64,000 nucleotides of DNA, taken from assembly GCF_009834785.1 (NCBI RefSeq), contig NZ_WUYX01000071.1:1-64000 (forward strand). The letters are read 5' to 3'. The translations under genes and the position numbers were made by a program. The stretch's first letter is position 1, and each line of letters begins with the position of its first letter. The notes beneath the pieces were generated by a model. It made no database searches. It had not been told where the DNA came from and was given only the letters and a program-made list of their open reading frames with translations. The DNA comes from Natronorubrum halalkaliphilum. Lineage in GTDB: Archaea; Halobacteriota; Halobacteria; Halobacteriales; Natrialbaceae. Positions 1 to 8,419 of this stretch are shown piece by piece.

Positions 1-188
1 TGACCCCTGCCGACAAAGCATATCTCCACCGTAGATCGCCCCCTACGAGATACTAACGAAATCAGCTGGGGCTAAACACGTACTTCTGGTTTATGTAACC
101 AAAACCGCTCCAGCCACCATCCCTGATATAAATACTATTCTTGTCTATTAGTAAGATTTGGAAAATAAAGCGGACATAGGCCTTCTTC
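1..188. other. Left-edge non-coding stretch
   Basis: A+T-rich sequence downstream of the DUF6884-like gene. I see no convincing gene, tRNA or hairpin. A short reading frame running off the 3' end of the neighbouring gene on the same strand has no protein-like character. Confidence 0.4.
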
Positions 189-896
189 TCAAAGGAACTC
201 TCCAAGATTTCTCTGGGTCGTAAGTTCTGTAGTACAGAAGCCGGCAATATCGTCTATCGATTCTATGCTCGTCTTATTTGCAACCTGACCAGCAAAATTC
301 TCGAGATAGAGCCCTTTCAAAGCGACGACAATCGTTCCATGTTCCTTTGCCTGCTCAGTACGAGCTGGGATCGAAATGACGTTGGCGTACTGATCAGCGA
401 CTTCCTCTTGATTGAACGTCACACCGATCGTCTCTGTGGGGAGAACAGAGAGAGTTTCTGGGAGATCTATGGCTCGGTAGTAGTCGCTCCCAAGCGAGAA
501 AAAGACGATATCGTACGACTCAGACGAAACCATGTTGCGAATTTGCTCTACTATCCCGAGAGACTCAGCTCGAGACTCGATTTCAGCTGCAGCCATATCC
601 GCGAACGTAACGTTGTACGGCGGGAGTTCCTCGTTCTCTGCGACGAGACCGAATCCTGCGCTGATGAAGTGCCGATCCACACTATGTTCGTTGGCACGGA
701 GTGAATCAACTGCGTTACTGACGTATTGCTGTTGTCGGCCAGCGTAGAGTTTGCGTGCTGGAACGCTAACTACATCTTCTCGACTTCGAAGCGCATCAAG
801 GCTGGTATCATCGATCTCAGGTGCATCGAAAACGACGCTATCTCTGGGAGAGGATTTGCTGTTCGAACACTGGTCAATGATGAGCACCCTCATCAT
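189..896 (-). CDS. DUF6884-like protein, partner of the adjacent DpdA-like enzyme
   Basis: This 235-residue protein has no signal peptide or membrane segment. It shows the pattern I associate with the DUF6884 family: an early Cys-Ser-x-Ser-Lys (CSNSK, about residues 10-14), an ARKLYAGR segment near 47-54, a SAGFGLV turn, and PPYNVTF. Family members tend to sit beside DNA-modification transglycosylases; their biochemical role is not settled as far as I know. The start codon ATG at 894-896 shares one base with the stop codon of the dpdA-like gene upstream (TAATG-type overlap), so the two are probably translationally coupled from one transcript. A second ATG follows immediately at 893 and could be the real start. 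The family assignment is from motif memory, and no function is proposed beyond partnership with the transglycosylase. Confidence 0.7.
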   Translation of the reverse strand: MMRVLIIDQCSNSKSSPRDSVVFDAPEIDDTSLDALRSREDVVSVPARKLYAGRQQQYVSNAVDSLRANEHSVDRHFISAGFGLVAENEELPPYNVTFADMAAAEIESRAESLGIVEQIRNMVSSESYDIVFFSLGSDYYRAIDLPETLSVLPTETIGVTFNQEEVADQYANVISIPARTEQAKEHGTIVVALKGLYLENFAGQVANKTSIESIDDIAGFCTTELTTQRNLGEFL

Positions 897-3100
897 TAGA
901 ACTCCGACAGCCCCTTTTGAACCATGAACTTGGGCAAGAACTCGCTTTCATATCCGAGTCGCTCGAGAACGGCTGCTCGAAGCTCTGATGAATCCCGATA
1001 CGATTCTATGGCACATCCTTTCTCTTCAACGGCTTCGATGATCTCCTGGTCAACGGTTCCATCAGGATCGTACAGGAACAGGTTTTGATAGCGCGTGCAG
1101 AATTCGCTAATAGATGTCGCCATCTCGTCTTCGTCGAGCGACACCGATGTTGGTGATTCGGACCACCACTCGTGCACGCCGTCAGCACTCACAGTGCCGA
1201 TTTCTGCTACGGGTAGATCATGGACTTGCGACCAGAAGTCCGTCCGTTCCGTCAGGAGATATCCCTCCACAGTACTCCACGACTCGAGGGACTCAGAGTC
1301 TGGCGCAGCAACGAGCGTCTTCGGGAGTGCCTCTCGGAACTGATCGTAGAATCGTTTTGTGTTATGGAACCCGCGTCGCCGATTCCGGTTGTTCGCACGG
1401 AAGATTGCGACTTCGATTCCGTGCTCTTCGCAGATTCGACAGTCACACTCTCGCCACGGTTTCTCTCGAAGAAGCTTCCTGTACTCCTCGAGCAAGTTTT
1501 CGTCACCGATCCACGATGCATAATCTTCTACGAGGAGCCAGATCTGATTGAACGTAGCGACAGAACCTGACTCGTTCTCGAGCCGTTCGATCGATTCTGC
1601 CATTCTGGGGAACATCCCCTCGAAATGGTTGCAAGCAGTATCGATTAGCGATTGGTATTCATCAAAATCGAGCGGAGACTCGGGATCGTCGTCTCGAAGC
1701 AATTTGATTATTTTCTTTCGGAACGGGCGGCTGAAACTCGCCCGAAGTTCGCGACCGTGTTCGTAGTGATCTCGGAAATGTTCCTCGACGTCGCGTAGCA
1801 GATGGCGATTGTACTCTTCGTCGTGCCTGTGTTTTCTCAAATATGGAGCTAACTCATTGAGTGCTCGCTCCGCCTGAGCAGCCCACTCTCGAACCGCTTG
1901 TGAGATGGATTCACCCACATCGTATGCGCGAAGCGAGTGGAGGAGTTCTTGCCCACGAAGGGCAGTCTGGATCCGTTTCTCGAGTGGATCTCGATTAGAT
2001 CCGAACCGAACACGAAGGGCATCATAGCGACGTTCACTATTGAGATGATAGTTGTCGCCGCCTGTCCAGGCTGATCGGAGCATACTCGCACTGTCGAAGC
2101 TTGTCATCCCTGTTCGGCCGACTGTTTCAAACGCATCAGTTTTTGCGAACCCGAAAACGTGGGTATCGACTCGCGTCTTGCAATCTCGTTCGTGTTCTTT
2201 TATGGAATTCCCGACGCCAGTGACGATATCTCGAATTCGGCTCGCATTGCTTCCGGCGACGCCACCGATCCCGACGTACTGGTATCCAAGGTCGAGCACC
2301 TGATTCGCTGCTCGAGCGTACGACATCGGATCCCACCCCTGGATCGCAGCCATCAGTCGGAAGGAGTAGTCGTTATCATCGTACAACTTCTTCATCTCCG
2401 TGGCATTGTCGAGAGTCAACTGATAACGGAACTCCGTATCGTCCTCTCGATAGACGGCTCGGGGATCGTCGCGGAGCCGCTCAATGATCGTTGCTGGCTT
2501 GCCTTCGAAGTCTTCCCGACTGAATGGTTCGACGGAAGAAATGTCGGTGATCGTCGAGTTGTAGTCCAAGACGTATTCCGGCCAGTCCGTTGGCCACTCA
2601 TCAACCATGATATCGACATCGTCGGTTAACTCCTCAGGGAGGTCACTCGGTGTGAGCGGAGAGTCAGAGAACGCACGTTTATCGAGATAGAGGCGAGTTT
2701 CATGTCCGGATCCGAGGACGAGATGGTCGATTGTCACGCCGACGGAAACATCGAGGTCCTCGTAGAAAGCCAGCATCTCGTCGTTGTCATAGGGGGGAAA
2801 TGGGAGTGATTTGTAGCCCCAGGCACCACAGTCACTGATCGTCGGGAGCCAGTTAGGAACGTCGAGCCCTGACTGTTCGCCGTACACACCGTAGGATGTG
2901 AGGCGATCAAACTTCGTTGGACTCTCTTCGACCTGTTCTCGAGAAATTAGGACACCGTCTATCGGTATCGTTTCGTAGTCGAAGATATCCCAGATATACT
3001 GTAGCTCACGCTCGTTTTTCCCGAGCTCGGAATGCTCGTCGTGCTCAAAATCATAGTGAGCGTCGACGTTGTCATCCCATTCAGGAACGTAGAATTTCAT
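896..3100 (-). CDS. dpdA: DpdA-like DNA guanine transglycosylase (TGT superfamily)
   Basis: The 734-residue product resembles tRNA-guanine transglycosylases but is the size and divergence of DpdA, which exchanges guanine in DNA for a 7-deazaguanine such as preQ0. A (S)DCGAWGY segment places Asp90 where TGT has its first catalytic Asp. GVTIDHLVL surrounds Asp125. AIQGWDP (Gln254) and GIGGVAG (277-283) match the base-binding loops, and TSFDS puts Asp336 at the nucleophile position. Cys552-x-Cys554-x2-Cys557 with His579 forms the TGT-type zinc site. No PUA RNA-binding domain is evident, which favours DNA over tRNA. The preQ0-synthesis genes are not in the window, so the host's archaeosine pathway would have to supply the base. 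A TATA-like element lies about 31 bp upstream. Choosing DNA rather than tRNA as substrate is inference from length, context and the missing PUA domain. Confidence 0.78.
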   Translation of the reverse strand: MKFYVPEWDDNVDAHYDFEHDEHSELGKNERELQYIWDIFDYETIPIDGVLISREQVEESPTKFDRLTSYGVYGEQSGLDVPNWLPTISDCGAWGYKSLPFPPYDNDEMLAFYEDLDVSVGVTIDHLVLGSGHETRLYLDKRAFSDSPLTPSDLPEELTDDVDIMVDEWPTDWPEYVLDYNSTITDISSVEPFSREDFEGKPATIIERLRDDPRAVYREDDTEFRYQLTLDNATEMKKLYDDNDYSFRLMAAIQGWDPMSYARAANQVLDLGYQYVGIGGVAGSNASRIRDIVTGVGNSIKEHERDCKTRVDTHVFGFAKTDAFETVGRTGMTSFDSASMLRSAWTGGDNYHLNSERRYDALRVRFGSNRDPLEKRIQTALRGQELLHSLRAYDVGESISQAVREWAAQAERALNELAPYLRKHRHDEEYNRHLLRDVEEHFRDHYEHGRELRASFSRPFRKKIIKLLRDDDPESPLDFDEYQSLIDTACNHFEGMFPRMAESIERLENESGSVATFNQIWLLVEDYASWIGDENLLEEYRKLLREKPWRECDCRICEEHGIEVAIFRANNRNRRRGFHNTKRFYDQFREALPKTLVAAPDSESLESWSTVEGYLLTERTDFWSQVHDLPVAEIGTVSADGVHEWWSESPTSVSLDEDEMATSISEFCTRYQNLFLYDPDGTVDQEIIEAVEEKGCAIESYRDSSELRAAVLERLGYESEFLPKFMVQKGLSEF

Positions 3101-3130
3101 TCTAACACTTCAGGTATACTACTTCAGAGA

Positions 3131-3140
3131 TGTATATCTA
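3131..3140 (-). promoter_or_regulatory. TATA-like promoter element for the dpdA-like operon
   Basis: The plus-strand bases tgtatatcta read tagatataca on the minus strand and lie 31-40 bp upstream of the ATG at 3100. That is the expected position for an archaeal TATA box of a leaderless or short-leader transcript. Confidence 0.45.
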
Positions 3141-3160
3141 TCCGAATACTGGCCGGAGGT

Positions 3161-3168
3161 TTTTATAT
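3161..3168 (+). promoter_or_regulatory. TATA box with purine-rich BRE for the GIY-YIG-like gene
   Basis: ttttatat preceded by ggaggt lies 30-37 bp upstream of the ATG at 3198. This fits a leaderless haloarchaeal promoter. It sits 21 bp from the divergent dpdA promoter, so both transcripts could be controlled from one site. Confidence 0.5.
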
Positions 3169-3197
3169 CAAAATAGCACAAAGAGTAGACACCTCAA

Positions 3198-3908
3198 ATG
3201 ACTCGAAGTGAGGACATCAATCGATTCTATGGTCTGCTCGAGGACTTAGAACAGAACGTAGGAGGGAAACAGAAGCTCAAGGACTGCACTGGTTATATGG
3301 ACTGGCCCGATCGTGGAGTCTACTTCTTTTTAGCTCCGAATGAAACCCGAGACTCGAGTGATCAGCGTCGAATTACCCGTATCGGAACTCACGCAGTCTC
3401 TGAGGGAAGCAAGGCATCACTCTGGAATCGGCTTCGAACACATCGAGGGGCAATGAGTGGGACGTACGAAGGGGGTGGAAATCATCGAGGCTCCGTCTTC
3501 CGAAAACGAGTTGGTGAGGCAATTATCGACCGCGATGGATATCAAGAGGAATATCCTGAATGGGGGAATGGCTCGAGCGCTGACCGAGAACTTCGACTCG
3601 AAGAACTCGAGATGGAACAGCAGGTAAGTGAGTATGTCCGAGAGCTGCCGTTTCTTTGGGTCAAGGTAGATGACGAGCCAGGTCCCGAGAGTGAACGAGT
3701 CTATCTCGAACGAAACGCGATCGCACTGCTCAGTAACTACCAGAAGACAGCGATCGACGCCCGTTCTGAGAGTTGGCTCGGAAAATACAGTCGAAGTGAG
3801 GAAATCCGTCGATCGGGACTCTGGAACATAAACCACGTTGAGGAGAACTATGATTCAGATTTCCTTGATCTATTTGAGCAGAAAATCGAAGAAACCAATT
3901 CTATCTAA
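3198..3908 (+). CDS. GIY-YIG-like nuclease-fold protein
   Basis: This is a 236-residue soluble protein. An N-terminal segment contains GVYFF (about residues 35-39) and, 20 residues later, RIGTH. These are the two short beta-strand motifs of the GIY-YIG fold, followed by a conserved-looking LWNRLRTHRG helix and a GGGNHRGSVFRKRVG segment. I recall the N-H-R-G-S-x-F-R block from a widespread GIY-YIG-like family of hypothetical proteins in mobile and defence regions. The gene is divergent from the dpdA-like operon with only 97 bp between start codons. That suggests it could be the nuclease that reads the presence or absence of the modified base. Nuclease activity is inference: I cannot confirm every catalytic residue of the fold. 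Confidence 0.65.
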   Translation: MTRSEDINRFYGLLEDLEQNVGGKQKLKDCTGYMDWPDRGVYFFLAPNETRDSSDQRRITRIGTHAVSEGSKASLWNRLRTHRGAMSGTYEGGGNHRGSVFRKRVGEAIIDRDGYQEEYPEWGNGSSADRELRLEELEMEQQVSEYVRELPFLWVKVDDEPGPESERVYLERNAIALLSNYQKTAIDARSESWLGKYSRSEEIRRSGLWNINHVEENYDSDFLDLFEQKIEETNSI

Positions 3909-4025
3909 GGCAATGGCCAAAGACCTCCCACTTGTTCTTCGAGGATTACGTAAACATAGGCCAACGATCTACCTGCAGCTGCTAAAAGTCAATCTTAGTT
4001 CCTAAATGATCGAGTCGGCTATAAT

Positions 4026-5753
4026 CTAACGGTCAACATTTCTTCCAAGGGTGAAAATGAAGAGTGCAACAAGTAATGTGCCTAATAATGCCTGAAGACT
4101 TGCTAAATATTTCGGGTAGAGCCCAATTGCTGTGTAAGTGTTACTTCCTAATGTAGTGAAATTTGAAATACTGAAATATATGCTATGGAGAAATATTTCC
4201 AGTGTTTCTGGATCAAAACAGGTGCAGAACTGTAATTTATAGATATCTCCATCTTCACCCTCGATTCCGCCGGCAAAAGGATAAATAATCGCCCATCCGA
4301 GAATTACAATGGCAGAAGCTATGAGGATATTGCTCAGCCCTTCACCATGGCGAGTAAGCCACCTGTTTATTGTCGATATTATAAATTTTAAATGATTGTC
4401 GGCTTCTCTATAGTAGCTACGTTTAGACTCCTCCTTTCGTATATGATATTGGTGTGCCTGATCAGCTAGTGAGTTTGCCGAATAAAGGGATTCCAGTTGT
4501 CTATATGTCCAAGCAGCAGCTTGCAATCGATTAACATCTTCTTCGAAGTGTATCTTAGTATTCGGGTCGATTTCATATTTACATTTGAGACCAAAATTTG
4601 TTTCATTATTTATCCGTGAGTTGTCTAATATTACTTGATATAACAAAGAGAAACGTAAATTACTACCTCTAAGATCAGCCTGCCCTAAGTTCGCGTTCTC
4701 TAAATTCGCATTTTTAAATGTGGCATTTCTTGCATTGCATTTGGTTAAATTAGCAAATGGGAACTCTGCCTCCTCTAATTCGGCTGATTGGAGGTTTGCA
4801 TTTTTGAGAACTGCTTCTTCAAAATCAACCCTTTGAAGTTTTGCTCGCTCAAAGCAGCATGCATCAAAAATAGTTCTTTTAAATGACGAATCATTTGCAT
4901 TTACATCCTTCAAATTAGATCGGGTTGCGTCACCGTCCGTGAAACTAACGTTAGAAAGATCCGCATCTTCAAAATTTGTATCAACACAATTTGCTTTCGA
5001 TAAAGTTGCCTCTGAGAAAGAAGCCTGTGTAACATCAGCATTATGTAAATTCGCATCCTCGAGATTAGAATGTGAAAGATTCGCTCCGGTTAGGTTAGTG
5101 TCAGTTAAATTCGTATATCGTAATTTGGCTCCAGAGAGATCTACCTCAGCCATATTATTCTTGGACAGGTTCCGATGAGTAAGACTCGAATTTGATAAAT
5201 TCGCTTTTTCTAATCTAGCTCCAGAAAGATCTGTGTTTGATAGATTTAGACTAGATAAATTCGACCGTCTTAAATTAGAGTTAGAAATGTCTGCGTACTC
5301 AAGATTTCCACCTCTGAAATCAGTATCGTTTAATGTCGAATCAGATAGTTGTGATCTTGATAGGTTGGAATCTCTAAAATCTGCTTGGAGAAGATTCGCC
5401 GAAGAAAAATCAGATTCCTTTAAATTAGCATTACGGAAATCAACTCTTTGATGAACACTCTCAGAAAAAGTAGCTCCTACCGCTTGTGCATTTATAAAAC
5501 TACAATCGGAGAATGAAATTTCATTTTCAAAATTCACTCCGTTTATGATTGCCCCATCAAGCCGTTCACCAGTTTCTGCTCGAGCATCTTTTAACTCATC
5601 AAGCGGCTTATCAGAAACGTCTGCATGCCAAATACAATATTCAGTCTCCTTCCATTCTGGTCTTTTACAATTGTATCCATCTACTTCTCCGGGTAGTTCT
5701 TCTTCTGTAATAGAATACGAACATTCATCGCAGCCGTTATTTTCTTCTAACAT
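4026..5753 (-). CDS. Pentapeptide-repeat protein with C-terminal two-TM potassium-channel-like pore
   Basis: This 575-residue protein has three parts. Residues 1-50 carry a Cys/His cluster (CDEC, then NC and CIWH) that may bind zinc. From about 60 to 390 there is a long run of A(N/D)Lxx-type pentapeptide repeats, expected to fold as a right-handed quadrilateral beta-helix. The C-terminal third has two hydrophobic helices (about 470-495 and 545-570) flanking an extracellular loop and a re-entrant segment reading NFTTLGSNTY. The last resembles the TTVG selectivity filter of two-TM potassium channels but lacks the usual GYG. Such fusions are common in haloarchaea, with unknown physiology. The gene is strikingly A+T-rich compared with everything around it. 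It follows a 141-residue gene by 11 bp on the same strand and is probably co-transcribed with it. Confidence 0.8.
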   Translation of the reverse strand: MLEENNGCDECSYSITEEELPGEVDGYNCKRPEWKETEYCIWHADVSDKPLDELKDARAETGERLDGAIINGVNFENEISFSDCSFINAQAVGATFSESVHQRVDFRNANLKESDFSSANLLQADFRDSNLSRSQLSDSTLNDTDFRGGNLEYADISNSNLRRSNLSSLNLSNTDLSGARLEKANLSNSSLTHRNLSKNNMAEVDLSGAKLRYTNLTDTNLTGANLSHSNLEDANLHNADVTQASFSEATLSKANCVDTNFEDADLSNVSFTDGDATRSNLKDVNANDSSFKRTIFDACCFERAKLQRVDFEEAVLKNANLQSAELEEAEFPFANLTKCNARNATFKNANLENANLGQADLRGSNLRFSLLYQVILDNSRINNETNFGLKCKYEIDPNTKIHFEEDVNRLQAAAWTYRQLESLYSANSLADQAHQYHIRKEESKRSYYREADNHLKFIISTINRWLTRHGEGLSNILIASAIVILGWAIIYPFAGGIEGEDGDIYKLQFCTCFDPETLEIFLHSIYFSISNFTTLGSNTYTAIGLYPKYLASLQALLGTLLVALFIFTLGRNVDR

Positions 5754-5764
5754 AGGGGAAAATC

Positions 5765-6190
5765 TTATTCTATGATTTCGAGGGTCTCCTTCACAGGTTT
5801 ATGAAGATGATTTTCAATTATTACCTCAGCCACAATTTCGTTTGCCCGGGGATCATCTCGCTGGCGATTTTGTTCAATACCTTCTTCTAACTCATCTCTA
5901 TCTAATAGAAGGACAATTTCAGTATGGTTTTTGGATATTATATACATTTGCCTTCTTAGTTCCTGATTGGCATTAGCTGGGGCGTGTATTGCTAACCGGT
6001 GGAATCGTTCTGCAAATTCAGGTGTTTTATTTTCTAGTCTAATATCGGTCATATCATCAAGGGTGTTTCTGTCATAAAACCCGTCTGCTTCTTCGATAGT
6101 TTGACTAACCTCTTGGTTCCAAGAATCCAAACTATAGTTAGGGCTATCCGATCTGTCTGTACTAACTATAGATTTTATTAGATCTTTCAT
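5765..6190 (-). CDS. Hypothetical protein, co-oriented partner of the pentapeptide channel
   Basis: A 141-residue, probably cytoplasmic, acidic protein that I do not recognise. It has an N-terminal charged region, a helical middle (AERFHRLAIH, then a Gln/Asn-rich stretch), and a C-terminal Glu-rich segment. No membrane segment or metal motif is visible. I start it at the ATG at 6190 rather than the GTG two codons upstream. The low G+C matches the downstream pentapeptide-channel gene and not the flanking genes, so the pair was probably acquired together. A regulatory or sensing role with the channel is a guess from position only. Confidence 0.6.
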   Translation of the reverse strand: MKDLIKSIVSTDRSDSPNYSLDSWNQEVSQTIEEADGFYDRNTLDDMTDIRLENKTPEFAERFHRLAIHAPANANQELRRQMYIISKNHTEIVLLLDRDELEEGIEQNRQRDDPRANEIVAEVIIENHLHKPVKETLEIIE

Positions 6191-6356
6191 TGTCACTCTA
6201 TTTTTACCGGATCTGTGATAGAGGTTATGTTCCTGTATTTGGATATGTATCGTAGCTACAGAGACAGGTGCTAATCATCCGATTCGATTTTTGAATGTGA
6301 TTTCCCATTTGGATGGGCTTAGTCCTACGGCCACAGACCCTAATGAATTACCAGTA

Positions 6357-6364
6357 GTTATAAT
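6357..6364 (+). promoter_or_regulatory. TATA-like element for the recombinase operon
   Basis: gttataat lies about 36-43 bp upstream of the ATG at 6400 in a 209-bp divergent intergenic region. It is a reasonable archaeal promoter for the gene pair that includes the recombinase. Confidence 0.35.
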
Positions 6365-6399
6365 ATCAGGGCAACCATCTATCCTATTGGAGTTACACA

Positions 6400-6909
6400 A
6401 TGAGTGACAAGTACGAAGAGGGCCGACAAGCCAGCCAAGAATGGGCGAGATTAGGCGAAGACACCGAGCGAGCGGACGTCTATTGCCACGAAGATCACAA
6501 AACAGAATGGAAGAAAGAAGCCAAACACGAGGGACAAAGCCTCAGTCGATACCTCTACGATCTCGTCCAAGAGGCTCGTGCTTATCGGGAAGGTGGTCTC
6601 CCTCTGATCGCATCAAAAGACGAGCGGGTCGAAGAACTGCAATCCCGCATCGAAGAGCTACAGGACGAACTCTCTCGAGCTCAAAAAGAACAATCCGGTG
6701 GAACACGGATCACAGTTGATGATCTCACAGAGGAAGTTCTAACCGACCAGTATCAAACACTCGACGAACTCCTAGAGGACGTCAAGGCAACTGAGGAGGT
6801 CTCTGATCACCTTCGTCGACGACTCGAGGAACGACTCTATTCTCTCGCAGAGGATGAGGAAGTCGAATTCCAGCGAGGACATGGCTGGCGGTTTTCAGAG
6901 GGTGAGTAA
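6400..6909 (+). CDS. Ribbon-helix-helix/DUF5805-like protein upstream of the recombinase
   Basis: A 169-residue acidic protein. Residues 24-60 (RADVYCHEDHKTEWKKEAK, then SLSRYLYDLVQEA) look like the beta-strand plus two helices of the small haloarchaeal DUF5805/RHH-type DNA-binding proteins. Residues 75-100 are a short coiled coil (RVEELQSRIEELQDEL), and the C-terminal third is helical and charged. The stop codon is one base before the ATG of the tyrosine recombinase, a pairing often seen in haloarchaeal integrated elements. It may act as a directionality or copy-control factor, which is inference. Confidence 0.65.
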   Translation: MSDKYEEGRQASQEWARLGEDTERADVYCHEDHKTEWKKEAKHEGQSLSRYLYDLVQEARAYREGGLPLIASKDERVEELQSRIEELQDELSRAQKEQSGGTRITVDDLTEEVLTDQYQTLDELLEDVKATEEVSDHLRRRLEERLYSLAEDEEVEFQRGHGWRFSEGE

Positions 6910-6910
6910 G

Positions 6911-7846
6911 ATGTCTGCCGAACCCAACGAATCCAAGATCTACGAAAACAAGCATGGTGAGATCAACCGATTCATCAAACGAAAACGAGCCACCGGACGA
7001 AGCGAGAAAACGCTCAACTCGTATAGCCGCGTACTCCGTGAGTTCTTCCATGATCAATTTCCAGACCTCGAGCCCCAGGACGTCGAAGTTATTCATATTG
7101 AGGATTACGTCATGGCCCTCAATGAGCGTGACCTCACCCAGAACTCAGTAAAGAAATATCTCGAGGTCCTTTCGAGCTTCTACAGCTATGCGATGAAACG
7201 GCCGCACTTCGAGGGGATCACTGGTAACCCCGCTGCGGTGGTCATGGAAGAGATTCCACGAACATACCGCGACCGTCCCGACTGTGCGACGTGGCAGAGT
7301 GCCTGCAAAATCATCCAACATATGCCAGATCCTCGCGACAAGACCGTCGCGATCGTTCTTGCAAAGACTGGCTGTCGTCTTCTCGAAGGACTCTCGATTC
7401 GAGAAGAGGATCTGATGTTCGAAGAGGGGTTCATCAGGCTCCGGAATCGAAAAGGAGGGGGACAAACGGTAGTTCCCGTCGACGACGAGACGATCAACGC
7501 AATTAATCGGTACCAGTATATGATTCTCGATTCCGATTCTCCGTATCTTTTCACAAGCAACCAAGGGAATCGGATCTGCAAGGAGCGTATTCGTCGTGAG
7601 GTGAAACAAGCTGCAGACCGAGCTGGTGTGGCTCCTCTTGGGGAAACCAGATTTGAGAAGAAATTCACTCCACACACGTTCCGGACAGTATTCACGACCC
7701 TCATGCGGAACCAGGGGATGAAACAGCACATTCTAAAATACCTCCGAGGGGACGCCAAGACCGAGACAATGGACATCTATACCCGAGTCGATCGGGACCA
7801 GGCTCGAGAGGAATACATGAGCTGTATCAAGCGGATTGGGGTGTGA
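6911..7846 (+). CDS. XerC/D-type tyrosine recombinase (integrase)
   Basis: A 311-residue site-specific recombinase. Residues 15-100 form a SAM-like core-binding domain; the catalytic domain follows from about 125. Visible catalytic residues are Arg156 (TGCRLLEG), Lys181 (NRKGGG, the beta-hairpin lysine), His255-x2-Arg258 (HTFR) and the nucleophile Tyr290 (DIYTRV). The position normally held by His or Trp in LGH-type motifs reads Leu-Arg-Gly (278-280), a deviation seen in several archaeal integrases. I chose the ATG at 6911, which directly follows the stop of the RHH-like gene; a longer frame overlapping that gene is not needed. It marks an integrated element whose attachment sites I could not find. 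Confidence 0.9.
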   Translation: MSAEPNESKIYENKHGEINRFIKRKRATGRSEKTLNSYSRVLREFFHDQFPDLEPQDVEVIHIEDYVMALNERDLTQNSVKKYLEVLSSFYSYAMKRPHFEGITGNPAAVVMEEIPRTYRDRPDCATWQSACKIIQHMPDPRDKTVAIVLAKTGCRLLEGLSIREEDLMFEEGFIRLRNRKGGGQTVVPVDDETINAINRYQYMILDSDSPYLFTSNQGNRICKERIRREVKQAADRAGVAPLGETRFEKKFTPHTFRTVFTTLMRNQGMKQHILKYLRGDAKTETMDIYTRVDRDQAREEYMSCIKRIGV

Positions 7847-7851
7847 GATCT

Positions 7852-8100
7852 ATGTCTGGAGCAGATAGCTTCCTCTCTTGGAGCTTCAGGATAATCGGTC
7901 AAGGAGTAAAAGCCGCTGTACTAGTCGTTGCACTGGTTGTTATCGGTATTCCCGTTCTGATGATAGCGGCACATACGATCATTCCCGTTCTCGTACTTCT
8001 CTTTCCAGTTTGGCTTGTCCGAAAGTATGGTCCCTTGCTAGTGATAAAATTTGTAAGAGTCTGTAGATCAATCACCCCAAATAGAGAGAATAGTGGGTGA
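7852..8100 (+). CDS. Small membrane protein
   Basis: An 82-residue protein with about 45 hydrophobic residues arranged as two transmembrane helices (roughly residues 18-40 and 43-60), followed by a basic tail ending in NREN. It starts six bases after the recombinase stop; a GTG at 7843 overlapping that stop is an alternative. The operon position suggests it belongs to the mobile element. I do not recognise a family. Confidence 0.5.
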   Translation: MSGADSFLSWSFRIIGQGVKAAVLVVALVVIGIPVLMIAAHTIIPVLVLLFPVWLVRKYGPLLVIKFVRVCRSITPNRENSG

Positions 8101-8104
8101 CAGA

Positions 8105-8419
8105 ATGATTTCCGTTATCATTTACACTGATCCCTTTGATGGCCCTACCGAAGTTGCTCGAGTGACGATAGAAGGCGAGGTAATTAGAGATGGCCCAACT
8201 GCTGATAGAATACGAACTCGTCTCAAGGACGACTTAGACCCAATCAATAGGCATTGTACGGATGGACGAGATCTACTTCGGTACATCAAAGGCTCCTACT
8301 CAAGCGGCTACAAGATCGCACTCTACGATAGCGAGGACTCAGCAGAGATCATTGAGGGATTCTCTGATGAAGAGTACGAGGAATGGAACGAGTCAACTGA
8401 GTACGACACTTCCCTTTGA
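8105..8419 (+). CDS. Hypothetical protein, first of three related small proteins
   Basis: A 104-residue acidic protein starting with a hydrophobic strand (ISVIIYTDPFDG), then a strand pair around ARVTIEGEVIRDG, and a helical region ending near a FSDEEYEEW tail. The N-terminal half follows the same plan as the products at 8812-9027 and 9024-9233: strand, charged turn, short (I/V)xxG(E/K)(I/V) strand, and a later helix. It starts four bases after the preceding gene. Function unknown; a GTG at 8093 is an alternative start. Confidence 0.55.
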   Translation: MISVIIYTDPFDGPTEVARVTIEGEVIRDGPTADRIRTRLKDDLDPINRHCTDGRDLLRYIKGSYSSGYKIALYDSEDSAEIIEGFSDEEYEEWNESTEYDTSL

